Below, piece by piece: positions 53,738-64,000 of a stretch of 64,000 nt of DNA. A program made the translations under genes and the position numbers. The DNA lies in the NCBI GenBank assembly GCA_030323885.1, contig CM059189.1:44895015-44959014 (forward strand), written 5' to 3'. Every line of letters begins with the position of its first letter. Position 1 is the stretch's first letter. This DNA is from Branchipolynoe longqiensis. Taxonomy: Eukaryota > Annelida > Polychaeta > Phyllodocida > Polynoidae. The notes under the pieces were generated by a model, which worked only from the letters and a program-made list of their open reading frames with translations, was not told the DNA's origin and made no database searches.

Positions 53738-53892
53738 GCCATACGTTGGAAATCCGTCCTGATATGACATTGCATATTACTAGGACTTAAGACCTATATT
53801 ATGAAAATATTGTTATTGTGGAGCATTTGATATTAGGTTCAGCTGTGTGGATGTATCATATGGACAATGGTGGAGCAGTATGCTGCTGGTAC

Positions 53893-54400
53893 TAAGGAGG
53901 TTGTTAGGTATCCATGGTTACAATGTGCTTAGTATTAATAGTAGCATTAAGGAGGTTGTTAGGTATCCATGGTTACAATGTGGTTAGCACTAATAGTAGC
54001 ACTAAGGAGGTTGTTAGGTCTCCATGGTTACAACGTAGTTAGTACTAATAGTAGCACTAAGGAGGTTGTCAGGTATCCATGGTTACAACGTTCTTAGTAA
54101 CCTAGAACTAAAGCAATGGTACTAATAGTAGCACTAAGGAGGTTGTTAGGTGTCCATGGTTACAACGTGCTTAGTACCAATAGTAGTACTAAGGAGGTTG
54201 TCAGGTATCCATGGTTACAACGTGCTTAGTACTAATAGTAGCAATAAGGAGGTTGTTAGGTATCCATGGTTACAATGTGCTTAGTACTAATAGTAGCACT
54301 AAGGAGGTTGCTAGGTATCCATGGTTACAACATGCTTAGTACGAATAGTAGCACTAAGGAGGTTCTCAGGTGTCCATGGTTGTAACATACTTAGCAGCAC
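53893..54400. repeat. 55-bp minisatellite, about nine copies
   Basis: Unit GCACTAAGGAGGTTGTTAGG plus TATCCATGGTTACAACGTGC plus TTAGTACTAATAGTA, with small variations and one longer unit near 54105. Confidence 0.9.
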
Positions 54401-54514
54401 TATACATATGTCGACAGCTTTGGAACCCTGTGTCAGTTATGTAAAATTTAAAGTATGACACAGTCATCCTGTGTCAGTAACAAATACACTAGTTCATGTA
54501 ATAGATTAACTTCA

Positions 54515-55145
54515 GATCTTCTGCAAAGTATTGATAAACCACAACTGGCTTATTACTATGGACTATGGCAGCCAAACAGGAATAAAGAAATAGTAATTAC
54601 ATATAAAGAAGGGGGACATAATCGCATGAATCCTTATTGGCTTAATTCTATTTACGGTTTTATGTCGGGAATAATATCTTTGAAAAAAAAAACATATTTG
54701 ACAGATTAACCCACTAGACCTTCTGCAAAGTATTGATTATTGATAAACCACAACTGACTTACTACTATGTACTATGGCAGCCAAACAGGAATAAAGAAAT
54801 ATTAATTACATTTAAAGAAAGGGGACATAATCACATGAATTCAGGCTTATCCATAATAGGCAGTATAAATCTTCAAGAAAAAAAAAAAAAAAAAAATCCT
54901 TATTGGCTTAATTCTATTTACGGTTTTATGTCAGGAATAATATCTTTAAAAAAAAGCATATTTGACAGATTAACCCACAAGATCTTCTGCAAAGTATTGA
55001 TAAACCACAACTGACTTACTACTATGTACTATGGCAGCCAAACGGGAATAAAGAACTATTAATTACACATAAAGAAATGACATACTCGCGTGAATCCTTC
55101 TTGGCTTAATTCTTTTGACGATTTTATGTCGGGGATAATATATAG
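54515..55145 (+). repeat. Three tandem copies of a 200-bp unit
   Basis: Copies start at about 54515, 54720 and 54978. All share CTTCTGCAAAGTATTGAT, TATGGCAGCCAAACAGGAAT and TTGGCTTAATTCTATTTACG. A SINE-A tail sits inside copy 2. Confidence 0.85.
54838..54893 (+). mobile_element. SINE-A tail inserted in copy 2 of the 200-bp unit
   Basis: TTCAGGCTTATCCATAATAG to CTTCAAG plus a long A run, joining directly to AATCCTTATTGG. The insertion is strongly 5'-truncated. Confidence 0.8.
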
Positions 55146-55412
55146 GGCCTATATATAAGAAAAAATAAATGTTAGCAAATGTAGTGGAATGGAACGTCTT
55201 ATAACGGGCCCCTTACGTCGTCAATCAGAGTTCCCTTCCACTAACGATTAGTGTGTTATCTCGCAAAACGCCCGCAAGCATCAACACCGCCCAAAACGAG
55301 GCTTAGTTTTGATACGCCATTCCCATGAGCGGGGGGCCCAGAGCCATCGCCTAGCAACGCCGCGCCGGGGGAGGGCGGGAGGGTGGGAGGACGGGAGGAC
55401 GGGAGGGAGGCA

Positions 55413-56276
55413 CCGGTGTAGGACGTTCAAAACACTACCCGGTTCAAAACACTAAGGTAGTGTTTTCAACCTAAGTTTAAAACACTATGGTAGTGTTTTC
55501 AACTTAAGTTGAAAACACTACTGTTAAGTTCAAAACACTACCCTTACGTACATCCAAAACACTACCCAAATTCAAAATACTATCATAACACGGCAGTTGG
55601 GGTTGTGTAATGCCGCAAAATTGAACCTACTCATACATGTATTTGGTATATGCTGATGATGGTGTGTCGTTTGAAGCACATATATACTAGGTGGTTTGGT
55701 TGTTGGGAGTTTTACATTCTGGCAACATCTAAGGTCATATCAGGACACAATACTATAGTAGTATACGCTGATAGTGTTGTGGCGTCTGCATGATGTATTA
55801 GTATACGCTGATGGTGCTGCGGCGACTTTAGCACGTATTTGTATACGCTGATGGTGCTGCAGCCACTTTAGCATGTATTAGTATACGCTGATGGTGCTGC
55901 GGCATTTGAAGCACATATATAGTAGTATACACTCACACTGCACACTGCCGCACCCTACTGCATTCTTCCCCACCCGACTGCATACTGCCCCACCCTACTG
56001 CATACTGCCCCACCCTACTGCATACTGCCCCACCCTACTGCATACTTGCTCACCCTACTACAAATAAAAATAACTATGCAGCAATTATTAGTTTTTAAGT
56101 GTTTTGAACTTAAAGGTAGTGTTTTGAACTTAAGGATAGTGTTTTGAGCTTGACCACAGTAGTGTTTTGAACCTACCTTCAACTAGGTTGAAAACACTAC
56201 CGTAGTATTTTGAACTTAGGTTGAAAACATTGCCGTAGTGTTTTTGTGGGGTAGTGTTTTGAACTTACTACACCGG
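55413..56276. mobile_element. MITE, CCGGTGTAG ends, GTTCAAAACACTA core
   Basis: The left arm starts CCGGTGTAGGACGTTCAAAA and the right arm ends GTTTTGAACTTACTACACCGG. GTTCAAAACACTA and its inverse recur about 15 times in the arms (55425-55590 and 56090-56265). Between them lie a SINE-B tail (55697-55750, minus), GTATACGCTGATGGTGCTGC repeats (55775-55925) and a 20-bp CATACTGCCCCACCCTACTG array (55960-56060). Confidence 0.7.
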
Positions 56277-56869
56277 CACAGCCTCAGTCTGAGACTGGCG
56301 GACAAACGCCAGCGCCACCCAGTGAGCGGAAAGCGCATCATCACAACAAAAAGCTTTTATCAAATTTCCATTCGACTGGCTGTGCGGGTCGCTGGCTGTG
56401 GGGTGATTGGTGTATTTACGTCATCAGGAGTCGTCGGCAAGACGCGCGTGCGTGTGTGTGTGTGCGCTTGTGTTTGTGTGTGATGTGTGTGTGTGTGTGT
56501 GTGTGCTGCTTGCATGTGGGTGGAGGTGGATGGGGTGGGGTGTGGTTAGGGGGTAAGGGATTAGGAGTAGATTGGGGGGGGGGGGGGGAGGGTTCTCTGT
56601 TCAGGAAGAATGGTCTTGGAGGGAAATTAAAATATTAATAATAATAATAATTAATCAATAAAATTAAAATAATTTAAATTAAAAATGTTAAAATCTGGGT
56701 GAGTTATTAAATAAACTGTTAGTCAACAATGTAGCGTGTTCTAGAATTCGGACATGTGCAAACACATGGGATGTACTCCTTTTTAATTTTTTTTTTTTTT
56801 TATTTGTTCATTTATTTTACCCTTTAACTAGCGTGTGGATTGTGCATATCGTGACTTCTAAGCAACCTC
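56277..56869. other. Spacer with TG and G runs, no gene seen
   Basis: A TG microsatellite at about 56448-56505 and a long G run near 56574-56590, then AT-rich sequence with a T run. Confidence 0.5.
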
Positions 56870-56873
56870 TTAA

Positions 56874-57546
56874 AGCTTTATATTCCGATGAAAGCGTAAC
56901 ATTAAAAAAAAAAAAAAAAAAGCACTTACCTAGATATCACCACACATATCCAACTTAGATACTGATGCACTTATTAAGAATTTATTGCTGGAGGATACTT
57001 GGTAAATTTAATAGAACCTGTTATTGCTGAAACCTCGGGTGTCCAGCATTTCGATGTGTGCACCACAATGAATTCAGCATGTTTACACTTCAAATATCTC
57101 CAAAGTTTGCCATTTATAATAAAAGTAACCTAGAACTAAAGCAATATCAGTTTTGTGACTGACTTAATTTATTTATCTTCAAAATATGGTAGGAACTCAA
57201 AACCATTAGGGAGCGGGACGTAGCTCAGGCGGTAGAGTGTCCACCTGTCAAGGTGTCGATTTTGCTCAGTGGACCCATTTGCAGTTTGGACTATTTTCCG
57301 TTCCAACCAGTGGTCCACAACTGGTTCATCAAAGGCTGTGCTATGTGATATCCTGTCTGTGGACAAGTGCATATAAAAGACCCCTTGCCGCTTATCGCAA
57401 ATATGGTGGCAGCAGGTTTCCTCCAAAGAAATATGTCAGAATGACCACATGCTTGCCGTCCAATAGCCGATGATAAAAATCAATGAGCTCTAGAAGCGTC
57501 ATTAAATAAAACAAGCCTTACTTTAAAACCATCGGACTATGCAACC
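56874..57546. mobile_element. MITE-B split by SINE-C
   Basis: TTAA lies on both sides (56870-56873 and 57547-57550). Left end AGCTTTATATTCCGATG, right end CATCGGACTATGCAACC. SINE-C is inserted just before the right end. Confidence 0.8.
57207..57524 (+). mobile_element. SINE-C, full-length, 8-bp duplication
   Basis: AAAACCAT at 57199-57206 and 57525-57532 flanks the SINE. Head GGGACGTAGCTCAGGCGGTA, then CAGTGGACCCATTTGCAG, GACAAGTGCATATAAAAGAC and end GCGTCATTAAATAAAACAAG. The B box is diverged. Confidence 0.88.
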
Positions 57547-57654
57547 TTAATATTGAATCCAAAAGTACATTTCTACTTATATCTGACCAAAAAAGTTGAC
57601 ATATGTGCAGGACAAACCATATTATCGGTGGTGGGGTGGAGCCCTCAGTTCGGA

Positions 57655-58625
57655 TTTATCGTGGTGCGCTGTAATCTATTTTTGCGGATGTGGATACGGA
57701 CGTGGATACGGATGTGGATACGGATGTGGATACGGATGTGAATATGGATGTGGATCCGAATGTGGATACGGATGTAGATGCGGATCCAGATGTGATTACG
57801 GATATGAATACGGATGCGGATGTGAATATGAGTGTGGATGCGGATGTGAATAAGGGTGTGGATGCAGATGTGAATACGGGTGTGGATGCGGATGTGGATT
57901 GGGATGTGAATATGGGTGTGAATGCAGATGTGAATGCGGATGTGGATGCGGATGTGAATATGGGTGTGGATGCGGATGTGAATACAGGTGTGGATGCAGA
58001 TGTGAATGCGAATGTGGATCCGGATTTATCGTGGTGCGCTGTAATCTATTTTTGCGGATGTGGATACGGACGTGGATACGGATGTGGATACGGATGCGAA
58101 TATGGATGTGGATCCGAATGTGGATACGGATGTCGATGCGGATGTGGATCCAGATGTGATTACGGATGTGAATACGGATGCGGATGTGAATATGAGTGTG
58201 GATGCGGATGTGAATACGGGTGTGGATGCAGATGTGAATACGGGTGTGGATGCAGATGTGGATTGGGATGTGAATACGGGTGTAAATGCAGATGTGAATG
58301 CGGATGTGGATGCGGATGCGAATATGGGTGTGGATGCGGATGTGAATACAGGTGTGGATGCATATGTGAATGCGGATGTGGATCCGGATGTGAATACGGG
58401 TGTGGATACGGATGTGGATGCGGATGTGAATGCGGATGTGGATGTGAATACGGTGTGGATGCGGATGTGGATGCGGATGTGGATGCAGATGTGAATACGG
58501 TTGTGGATGCAGATGTGAATGAGGATGTGGATGTGAATACGGATGTGAATACGGATGTGAATACAGATGTGAATATGGATGTGGATGCGGATATGGATGT
58601 GGATGCGGACACGGACACAGATGAC
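57655..58625 (+). repeat. GATGTG hexamer array with 368-bp higher-order copy
   Basis: A 12-base pattern (GATGTGAATACG, GATGTGGATGCG). The segment starting GATTTATCGTGGTGCGCTGT occurs at 57655 and again at 58023, so the array was duplicated as a block of about 368 bases. One frame gives 380 codons of Asp-Val/Asp-Ala/Asn repeats with a non-repetitive end (to 58832). Without a start context or domain I treat it as a repeat rather than a gene. Confidence 0.85.
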
Positions 58626-58844
58626 ACTGATTGCGCACGCTGCGAGTCCTTCGCTGATAAAGGAGATCTGGCTCACCTTACATCCCTCATATATCTACTG
58701 CTAAGACAATGGTTCTTACACCACAAGACAAAAAGCAAGCTTGCAACAACAAAAAATGCCCCAAGTATCAAATGTCTCCCAAGCAATTTCGTGAAGTCTA
58801 ATCAAGCATGTTTGGACACTGTCGTCATCTGACTAGAGTCTCAC

Positions 58845-59690
58845 CCCCCACCCTTCTCCCGGTTGGTGATGGGTGGGTGCTGATGGCTGGTTGGTGATGG
58901 GTGGTTGGTGATGGGTGGTTGGTGATGGGTGTGTGGTGTTGGGTGGGTGATGATGGGTGGTTGGTGATGGGTGGGTGGTGATGGGTGGTTGGTGATGGGT
59001 GGTTGGTGATGGGTGGTTGGTGATGGGTGGTTGGTGATGGGTGGGTGGTGATGGGTGGTTGGTGATGGGTGATTGGTGATGGGTGGTTGGTGATGGGTGG
59101 GTGGTGATGGGTGGGTGATGATGGGTGGGTTGGTGTTGGGTGGTTGGTGATGGGTGGGTGGTGATGGGTGGGTGGTGATGGGTGGGTGATGATGAATGGG
59201 TGGTGGGGTGGGTGGTGATGTATGGGTGGTGATGGGTGAGTTGTGATGGGTGGGTGATGATGGGTGGGTGGTGATGATGAGTTGTGATGGGTGGGTGATG
59301 ATGGTGGGTGGTGATGGGTGGGTTGTGATGGGTGGGTGGTGATGGGTGGGTGGTGATGGATGGGTGGTGATGGGTGGGTGGTGATGGGTGGGTGGTGATG
59401 GGTGGGTTGTGATGGGTGGGTGATGATGGGTGGGTTGTGATGGGTGTGTGGTGATGAGTGGGTGATGATGGATGGGTGGTGATGGGTGGGTGGTGATGGG
59501 TGGGTTGTGATGCGTGGGTGGTGGTGGGTGAGTGGTGATGGATGGTTGGTGATGGGTGGGTGGTGATGGATGGTGGTGATGGGTGGGTTGTGATGGGTGG
59601 GTGGTGATGGGTGGGTGATGATGGATGGGTGGTGATGGGTGGGTGATGGGTGTGTGTGGGAGGGTGGGGGTGGGGGGGGGACCCCACCGC
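58845..59690 (+). repeat. GGGTGGTGAT array, G-quadruplex prone
   Basis: About 850 bases of GGGTGGGTGGTGAT and GGGTGGTTGGTGAT units. All G-richness is on the plus strand, with many GGG runs spaced by short loops. His/Thr/Pro frames on the minus strand are by-products. Confidence 0.92.
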
Positions 59691-59849
59691 ACCTCACTAC
59701 TACTAGTACTATGATGGCAAGCAGCAGCCATAGTTCAGAAATCATCAGTGAGATGTCCTCATGTCCTAAATCCTATGTCTTGTAAGGCCAATACAGTTAT
59801 CCAGGATATCGTGGTTACAACAATCCTTCTCCCCCACCCTCACCCTTAA

Positions 59850-59943
59850 GCACCTCATAAGTATTGTACTTTTGCTTTCTCCTTTTTCATGTGAAATATA
59901 AATATCAACTTGTGTGTGCATTGATCATGTGGAAATAATATTA

Positions 59944-59982
<39 letters not shown>

Positions 59983-59990
59983 ACTCCCCC
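59850..59990 (+). repeat. Retroposon-like 3' tail with ATT microsatellite, copy 2
   Basis: CACCTCATAAGTATTGTACT to TTGATCATGTGGAAATAA and (ATT)n, matching 29802-29914. Confidence 0.6.
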
Positions 59991-60013
59991 CCCACATTAC
60001 AAGGTTAGGTTAA

Positions 60014-60345
60014 AGCTGCATAGTCCGCTGAAGCTTCAAATTTTCAAAACCAAAATACTTATATAGATTTGACTCTAAATATCTAACTTAGATATTGATA
60101 CAATTATTAAGCATTATTAATACGGAGACAATTTAATAGAACCTGTTATTGCTGAAGCCTATGGTGTCATAGTTTTGACGTGCTTGCCAAAACTAATTTG
60201 ACATGTTTGAATTTCAAATATCTCAAAACGTAGTCATTTAAAATAAAAGTTACTTCAAGCTAGAACAAGGTAGATTACAACAATCAATTTAATATACTTA
60301 TCTCAGAAATATTACCAACACTCAAAACCATCGGACTATGGAACA
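60014..60345. mobile_element. MITE-B copy
   Basis: TTAA, then AGCTGCATAGTCCGCTGAAG at the left; CCATCGGACTATGGAACAGT at the right, where the last bases and TTAA are altered. Confidence 0.75.
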
Positions 60346-60468
60346 GTTCAACATGTTTGCGGTGAGGACCCCACAGCGTTACTTGTAGGTAACAAGTCCA
60401 GCATTGACCAGAGCACATCCTTCAGGAGGGTGTCTAGTGTGGGACGGGATGAATCCCGCCTCTGCAGA

Positions 60469-60972
60469 CAGGGATGAAAGTGGTCTCCGGGAAAAAAAAA
60501 AGCGGAAATGCTGATATTCTCCCATAGGCTTAGCATTGTCAGGGAATCGCTGAAAATTTCCGGAAGTCGGGTTTCATACATATTGGTAAACGCTGACAGT
60601 GCTGTGCCATTTGCACAACATATCGGTATATGCTGATAGTGCTGCAGCATTAGAAGCACATATTAGTAGCATACGCTGATAGTGCTGCACCGTTTGAAGC
60701 ATGTATTAGTAGTACTAGTATATGCTGATCCTGCTGCGGCGTTTGAAGGCATTAGTAGTATACGCTGCTAGTGCTGCGGTGTTTGCACCACATATTAGTA
60801 TACGCTGATGGTGCTGCAGCGTGAAACAACGTATTGGTTGGTTGGTTGTTGGAGTTTTATGTCCTGGAAACATCTAAGGTCATATCAGGATGGGCGCAAC
60901 GTATTAGTATACACTTATAGCTACAGGAAAAATCCGCGAAATCCGCGAAATCGCGGAGATCTTTCATCCCTG
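60469..60972. mobile_element. CAGGGATGAAAG element with GTATACGCTGATAG repeats
   Basis: CAGGGATGAAAGTGGTCTCC at the left and CGGAGATCTTTCATCCCTG at the right are inverted; TGCAGA lies on both sides. The core is a 48-bp-type minisatellite (CGCTGATAGTGCTGC, AGCATGTATTAGTAG) plus a SINE-B tail (60832-60895, minus). The ends are hAT-like, but the duplication is shorter than the usual 8 bp. Confidence 0.7.
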
Positions 60973-61089
60973 TGCAGATATCAAACCAAAACGCAACGAT
61001 CAAACACAACTATTGCTCTTCGGCAGTAGTGCTTGGTATGTATCCACCACTAAGAACGATCCAGTTTTATATTGCCGCAGATCACATCA

Positions 61090-61340
61090 GGAAGGTCACC
61101 AATGTATGACGGCATTCAGTACATGGCAACTCAATAACAGTACTGCCGCACTGAGATATGGTGCCACCAGCACCAAGATGCGATATCCAACCCAGTCATG
61201 TTATCCTGACCCGTCGCCCAAGCCAACTTGTACTTAAATGTGCATAGCCCGATGAAAGAACCTCATTTCCGAAATCAAAATAATTATCTAGATTTTATTC
61301 CACATAGCCATCGTACTAATTACATGTATGCATATATATA
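61090..61340. mobile_element. SINE-B fragment (minus) next to MITE-B left end
   Basis: 61145-61225 (minus) carries SINE-B body words (GATATCCAACCCAGTCATGT, TTATCCTGACCCGTCGCC). From 61234, TTAA is followed by ATGTGCATAGCCCGATG and MITE-B interior to about 61340. Confidence 0.6.
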
Positions 61341-61369
61341 TTATGTATATATAAATTATTGATCATTAC

Positions 61370-61846
61370 AAGGAAGAGACAAGACAATAGTAATTAGTTT
61401 GGAGAGAGCTCTTGGCCTAAGCTCTGGCTGGTACACAAAAGACCGCCATTTATTTCGATCTAAAGCAAATTTCCGGACGAGAGTGGGCTGACAGGCATAC
61501 CAACCAGACCGAGGCTGATGGCGGGGGAGGTTACAGTGGTTCGGAGCAGGTCCCCCACCATCCAGGTCACTCAACCGGCCCGCTCCCGCCCCATCCCTAA
61601 CGCAGTGTCGTACGGGGAGTTTATATATTCCATTCACAATAATATTTGCATAACCTTTATACGCCACATATATAGCACTGGGTATATATATATATAAATA
61701 TAGATAGTGATAAGGCTGTTATCACATGTAATACGATCTGGAGTGGGTTGCACACCCACCCACCCCTCCCCGGGGGTGGAGGGTGGGGGGTAGGGTGGGT
61801 ACCAGCATGCACCTCTCCGTCTCCTGCGCATGGCCTCTCCTCCGCT
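61370..61846. other. Unassigned region, possible repeat or exon
   Basis: 61370-61670 has balanced composition and a 104-codon minus frame (ending 61356) without a recognisable domain. 61745-61800 is a CCCACC/GGGTGG-rich palindromic stretch (CCCCTCCCCGGGGGTGGAGG). Confidence 0.35.
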
Positions 61847-62240
61847 AAATAAAAGATTCACCCGGTACTTGTAGTACACGGGTGAACGACAACGTAGTCT
61901 AAATACGGGCAAAAATAGCTTTAGTATGGAACATGAAGTAGAAACTGTGGATCCATGATCAAATGGCTACATATATTGCCACAGATTTGGTGAAATGGGA
62001 GAAAATGCAAAAAGACAAGATGGCGGCCAGAGAATACCGTCGATTTCACTTTTAAATTGCATTAAAGTATATGTTTTATTATATTTTCCAACTCAAAAGT
62101 AGCGGGTAAACATGAAGACATATACAAAGAATAAATGTTGCTTCTTAGATTGTGAAATTAGGCTCTCCGATTTTTCGACCGTTTTTATATAAGGCTGGTC
62201 TCCACCCGTGGATTACAAGTACCGGGTGAATCTTTTATCT
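61847..62240. mobile_element. MITE, AAAAGATTCACCCGGTACTT ends
   Basis: Its inverse AAGTACCGGGTGAATCTTTT lies at the right, and the arms pair for about 37 bases. Interior about 320 bases, AT-rich and non-coding. Confidence 0.7.
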
Positions 62241-62439
62241 ACTCCTCCACTAGATCGGAGGAATTTTTGTATTTTCAAAATTATCAGATTCATAACCGTG
62301 TTGATGTGCGCTAATTTCATAAAATATTGTATATATATAACACTGTGTTAGCGCTCGTAATAACTCGGAGCTGCATATACAATTTATGTTAATATATATA
62401 TAAATGGAAGACCTTAACTCTTACATAGTAATTATATAC

Positions 62440-62769
62440 CAGGCCTGAAAGTGGTCTCTGGGAAAAAAAAGCGGAAATGCTGATATTCTCTCATAGGTTT
62501 AGCATGGTCAGGGAATCGCGGAAAATTCCCGGAAGTCGGGTTTCATATATATTGGTATATGCTGATACTACTGATAGTGCTGCACTGTTTCAGTGTTTGA
62601 AGCATGTATTAGTAGTGTACGCTGATAGTGATGCGGCCCTTGGAGCATATATTAGTAGTATACGCTGATAGTGCTGCGGAGTCTGCACCACATATTAGTA
62701 TACGCTGATGATGCTGCGGGATTGACAAATCCCGGAAATCCGCCGAATCGCGGAGATCGTTCATCCCTG
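62440..62769. mobile_element. CAGGGATGAAAG element, second copy
   Basis: Left end CAGGCCTGAAAGTGGTCTCT, right end CGGAGATCGTTCATCCCTG. Core as in 60469-60972: GCGGAAATGCTGATATTCTC and GTATACGCTGATAGTGCTGC repeats. Confidence 0.7.
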
Positions 62770-63800
62770 AATATACACACATATATATATACATATACAC
62801 ACATATATATATATATACACACATATATACACATATGCATAGCATATATACACACATATATATAACACACATATATACACACATATATATACACACATAT
62901 ATACACATATGCATAGCATATATACACACATATATACACATATGCATAGCATATATACACACATATATATACACATATATATAACTCGGAATATAGAAAT
63001 GCCATGTCATCATTTGTAACAATCAGGGAATTCATGCATAAGGCAGATGATGCCACTCCCCCCGTTCCCTTTACCCCGAAACAGTATGTGGGTGGGTGAG
63101 AGGGCTGGGTGTATTTATATATATATCACATATATAGCATACATATATATCAGATAGATATTAATCACATATATGTATATATATATATCACATATATATC
63201 ATAAATATATATCACTATTATCAGATAGATATTAATCACATATATGTATGTATATATATATCATATATATATATAAATATTGATATCAATTACACCTACA
63301 TATATACCAAATAATCTATATCACATTTAATAGTTGGTTGGTTGTTGGAGCTTTCCGTCCTGGCAACATCTAAGGTGATATCAGGACGGTCGCATATAAT
63401 AATTAATATGAATCACACACATATATATCATATATAAATAAATCACATTCATGTATATAAATCGGGCACACATATACCACACATATATATTAACCACACA
63501 CATATATATATTAATCATATATATATATGTTTATCATATATATCATATACATAAATATTGATATAAATTACACCTACATAAATACCAAATAATATTAATC
63601 ATATATATATATAAGTAATAGAACTATGCGTTATATATCACATATAATAGTTGGGTGGTTGTTGGCGTTTTACGTCCTGGCAACATCTAATGTCATATCA
63701 GGATGGTTACATATACTAATATGAACCACACACATATATATATCGCATAACTAAATCACACTCATGTATATATTTATCAATCGCACACACATATGTCACA
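62770..63800. repeat. TA/CA microsatellite region
   Basis: Long mixtures of ATATAC, CACATATAT and TATGCATAGCATATA. Two SINE-B tails in minus orientation (63332-63395 and 63650-63710). 63820-63985 is unique sequence with no feature. Confidence 0.85.
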
Positions 63801-64000
63801 CATATATTAATCATATATATATGAGCCTGTCTCAAAAGGTGATAAGTAACATGGGACAACATTTTGTCCATTGTAATGATCAACATATGCATTTGCTCAG
63901 GATGAACTGATTTGTTTTTTACATGGTGTTTCATAATCCCAATAGAATACATATTGATTTGAAGCAAATGTCCTTGTGTTTTCAATGTAGCCGTTTTTGT

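Noticed and set aside
53893..54400. CRISPR-like array from the 55-bp repeats
   Set aside because: The whole unit is repeated, with no variable spacers.
58825..59745. Roughly 300-codon His/Pro/Thr frames on the minus strand
   Set aside because: By-product of the GGGTGGTGAT array; three overlapping frames are equally open.

Overview
The window is eukaryotic, animal-like and very rich in repeats. I found no host housekeeping gene, operon, phage or CRISPR array. Almost everything that can be explained is a mobile element or a tandem repeat. The tRNA-derived SINE at 57207-57524 (second copy at 39540-40424) resembles, from memory, a SINE widespread in gastropods and bivalves. DIRS-like and Ngaro-like tyrosine-recombinase (YR) retrotransposons and a dense set of MITEs also fit a mollusc or a related marine invertebrate. 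That assignment is inference. Two runs of exactly 500 N (3037-3536 and 18543-19042) look like fixed-size scaffolding gaps.

Layout. 1-1948: 3' half of a DIRS-like element, with the RT/RNase H end, an intact YR and an 88-bp inverted repeat. 1973-3036: a 1.06-kb unit repeated at 24159-25223, holding a SINE head, a CCCACC microsatellite and the 3' end of a gag-like gene. 4239-6975 (minus): a decayed DIRS-like element. 7288-9606: tandem arrays, one interrupted by a 977-bp TA-flanked transposon. 9727-12290: an LTR retrotransposon remnant with gag, a protease whose catalytic Asp reads as Asn, a polypurine tract and an LTR promoter, but no pol. 12905-15475: a 2.6-kb A/C-only satellite. 17537-17998: the only candidate host-type ORF. 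19043-23935: a nearly complete Ngaro-like retrotransposon with split direct repeats A1-genes-B1-A2-B2. 24159-25995: a duplicate unit plus a minus-strand gag. 26376-63985: a mosaic of MITEs, SINEs and minisatellites, often nested.

How the parts relate. The autonomous-type genes present are gag, RT/RNase H, YR and a retropepsin. No DNA transposase, LINE RT or integrase is visible, so the many MITEs and SINEs must depend on genes elsewhere. At least ten MITEs share a pattern: conserved ends, often beginning with a (C)CCC.GTCACA-type sequence and flanked by TAA or TTA, around a core built from direct and inverted copies of one short word that differs between elements. Several nested insertions give a relative order of events. 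Most reading-frame breaks in the YR elements lie in homopolymer runs, so some may be assembly errors rather than decay.
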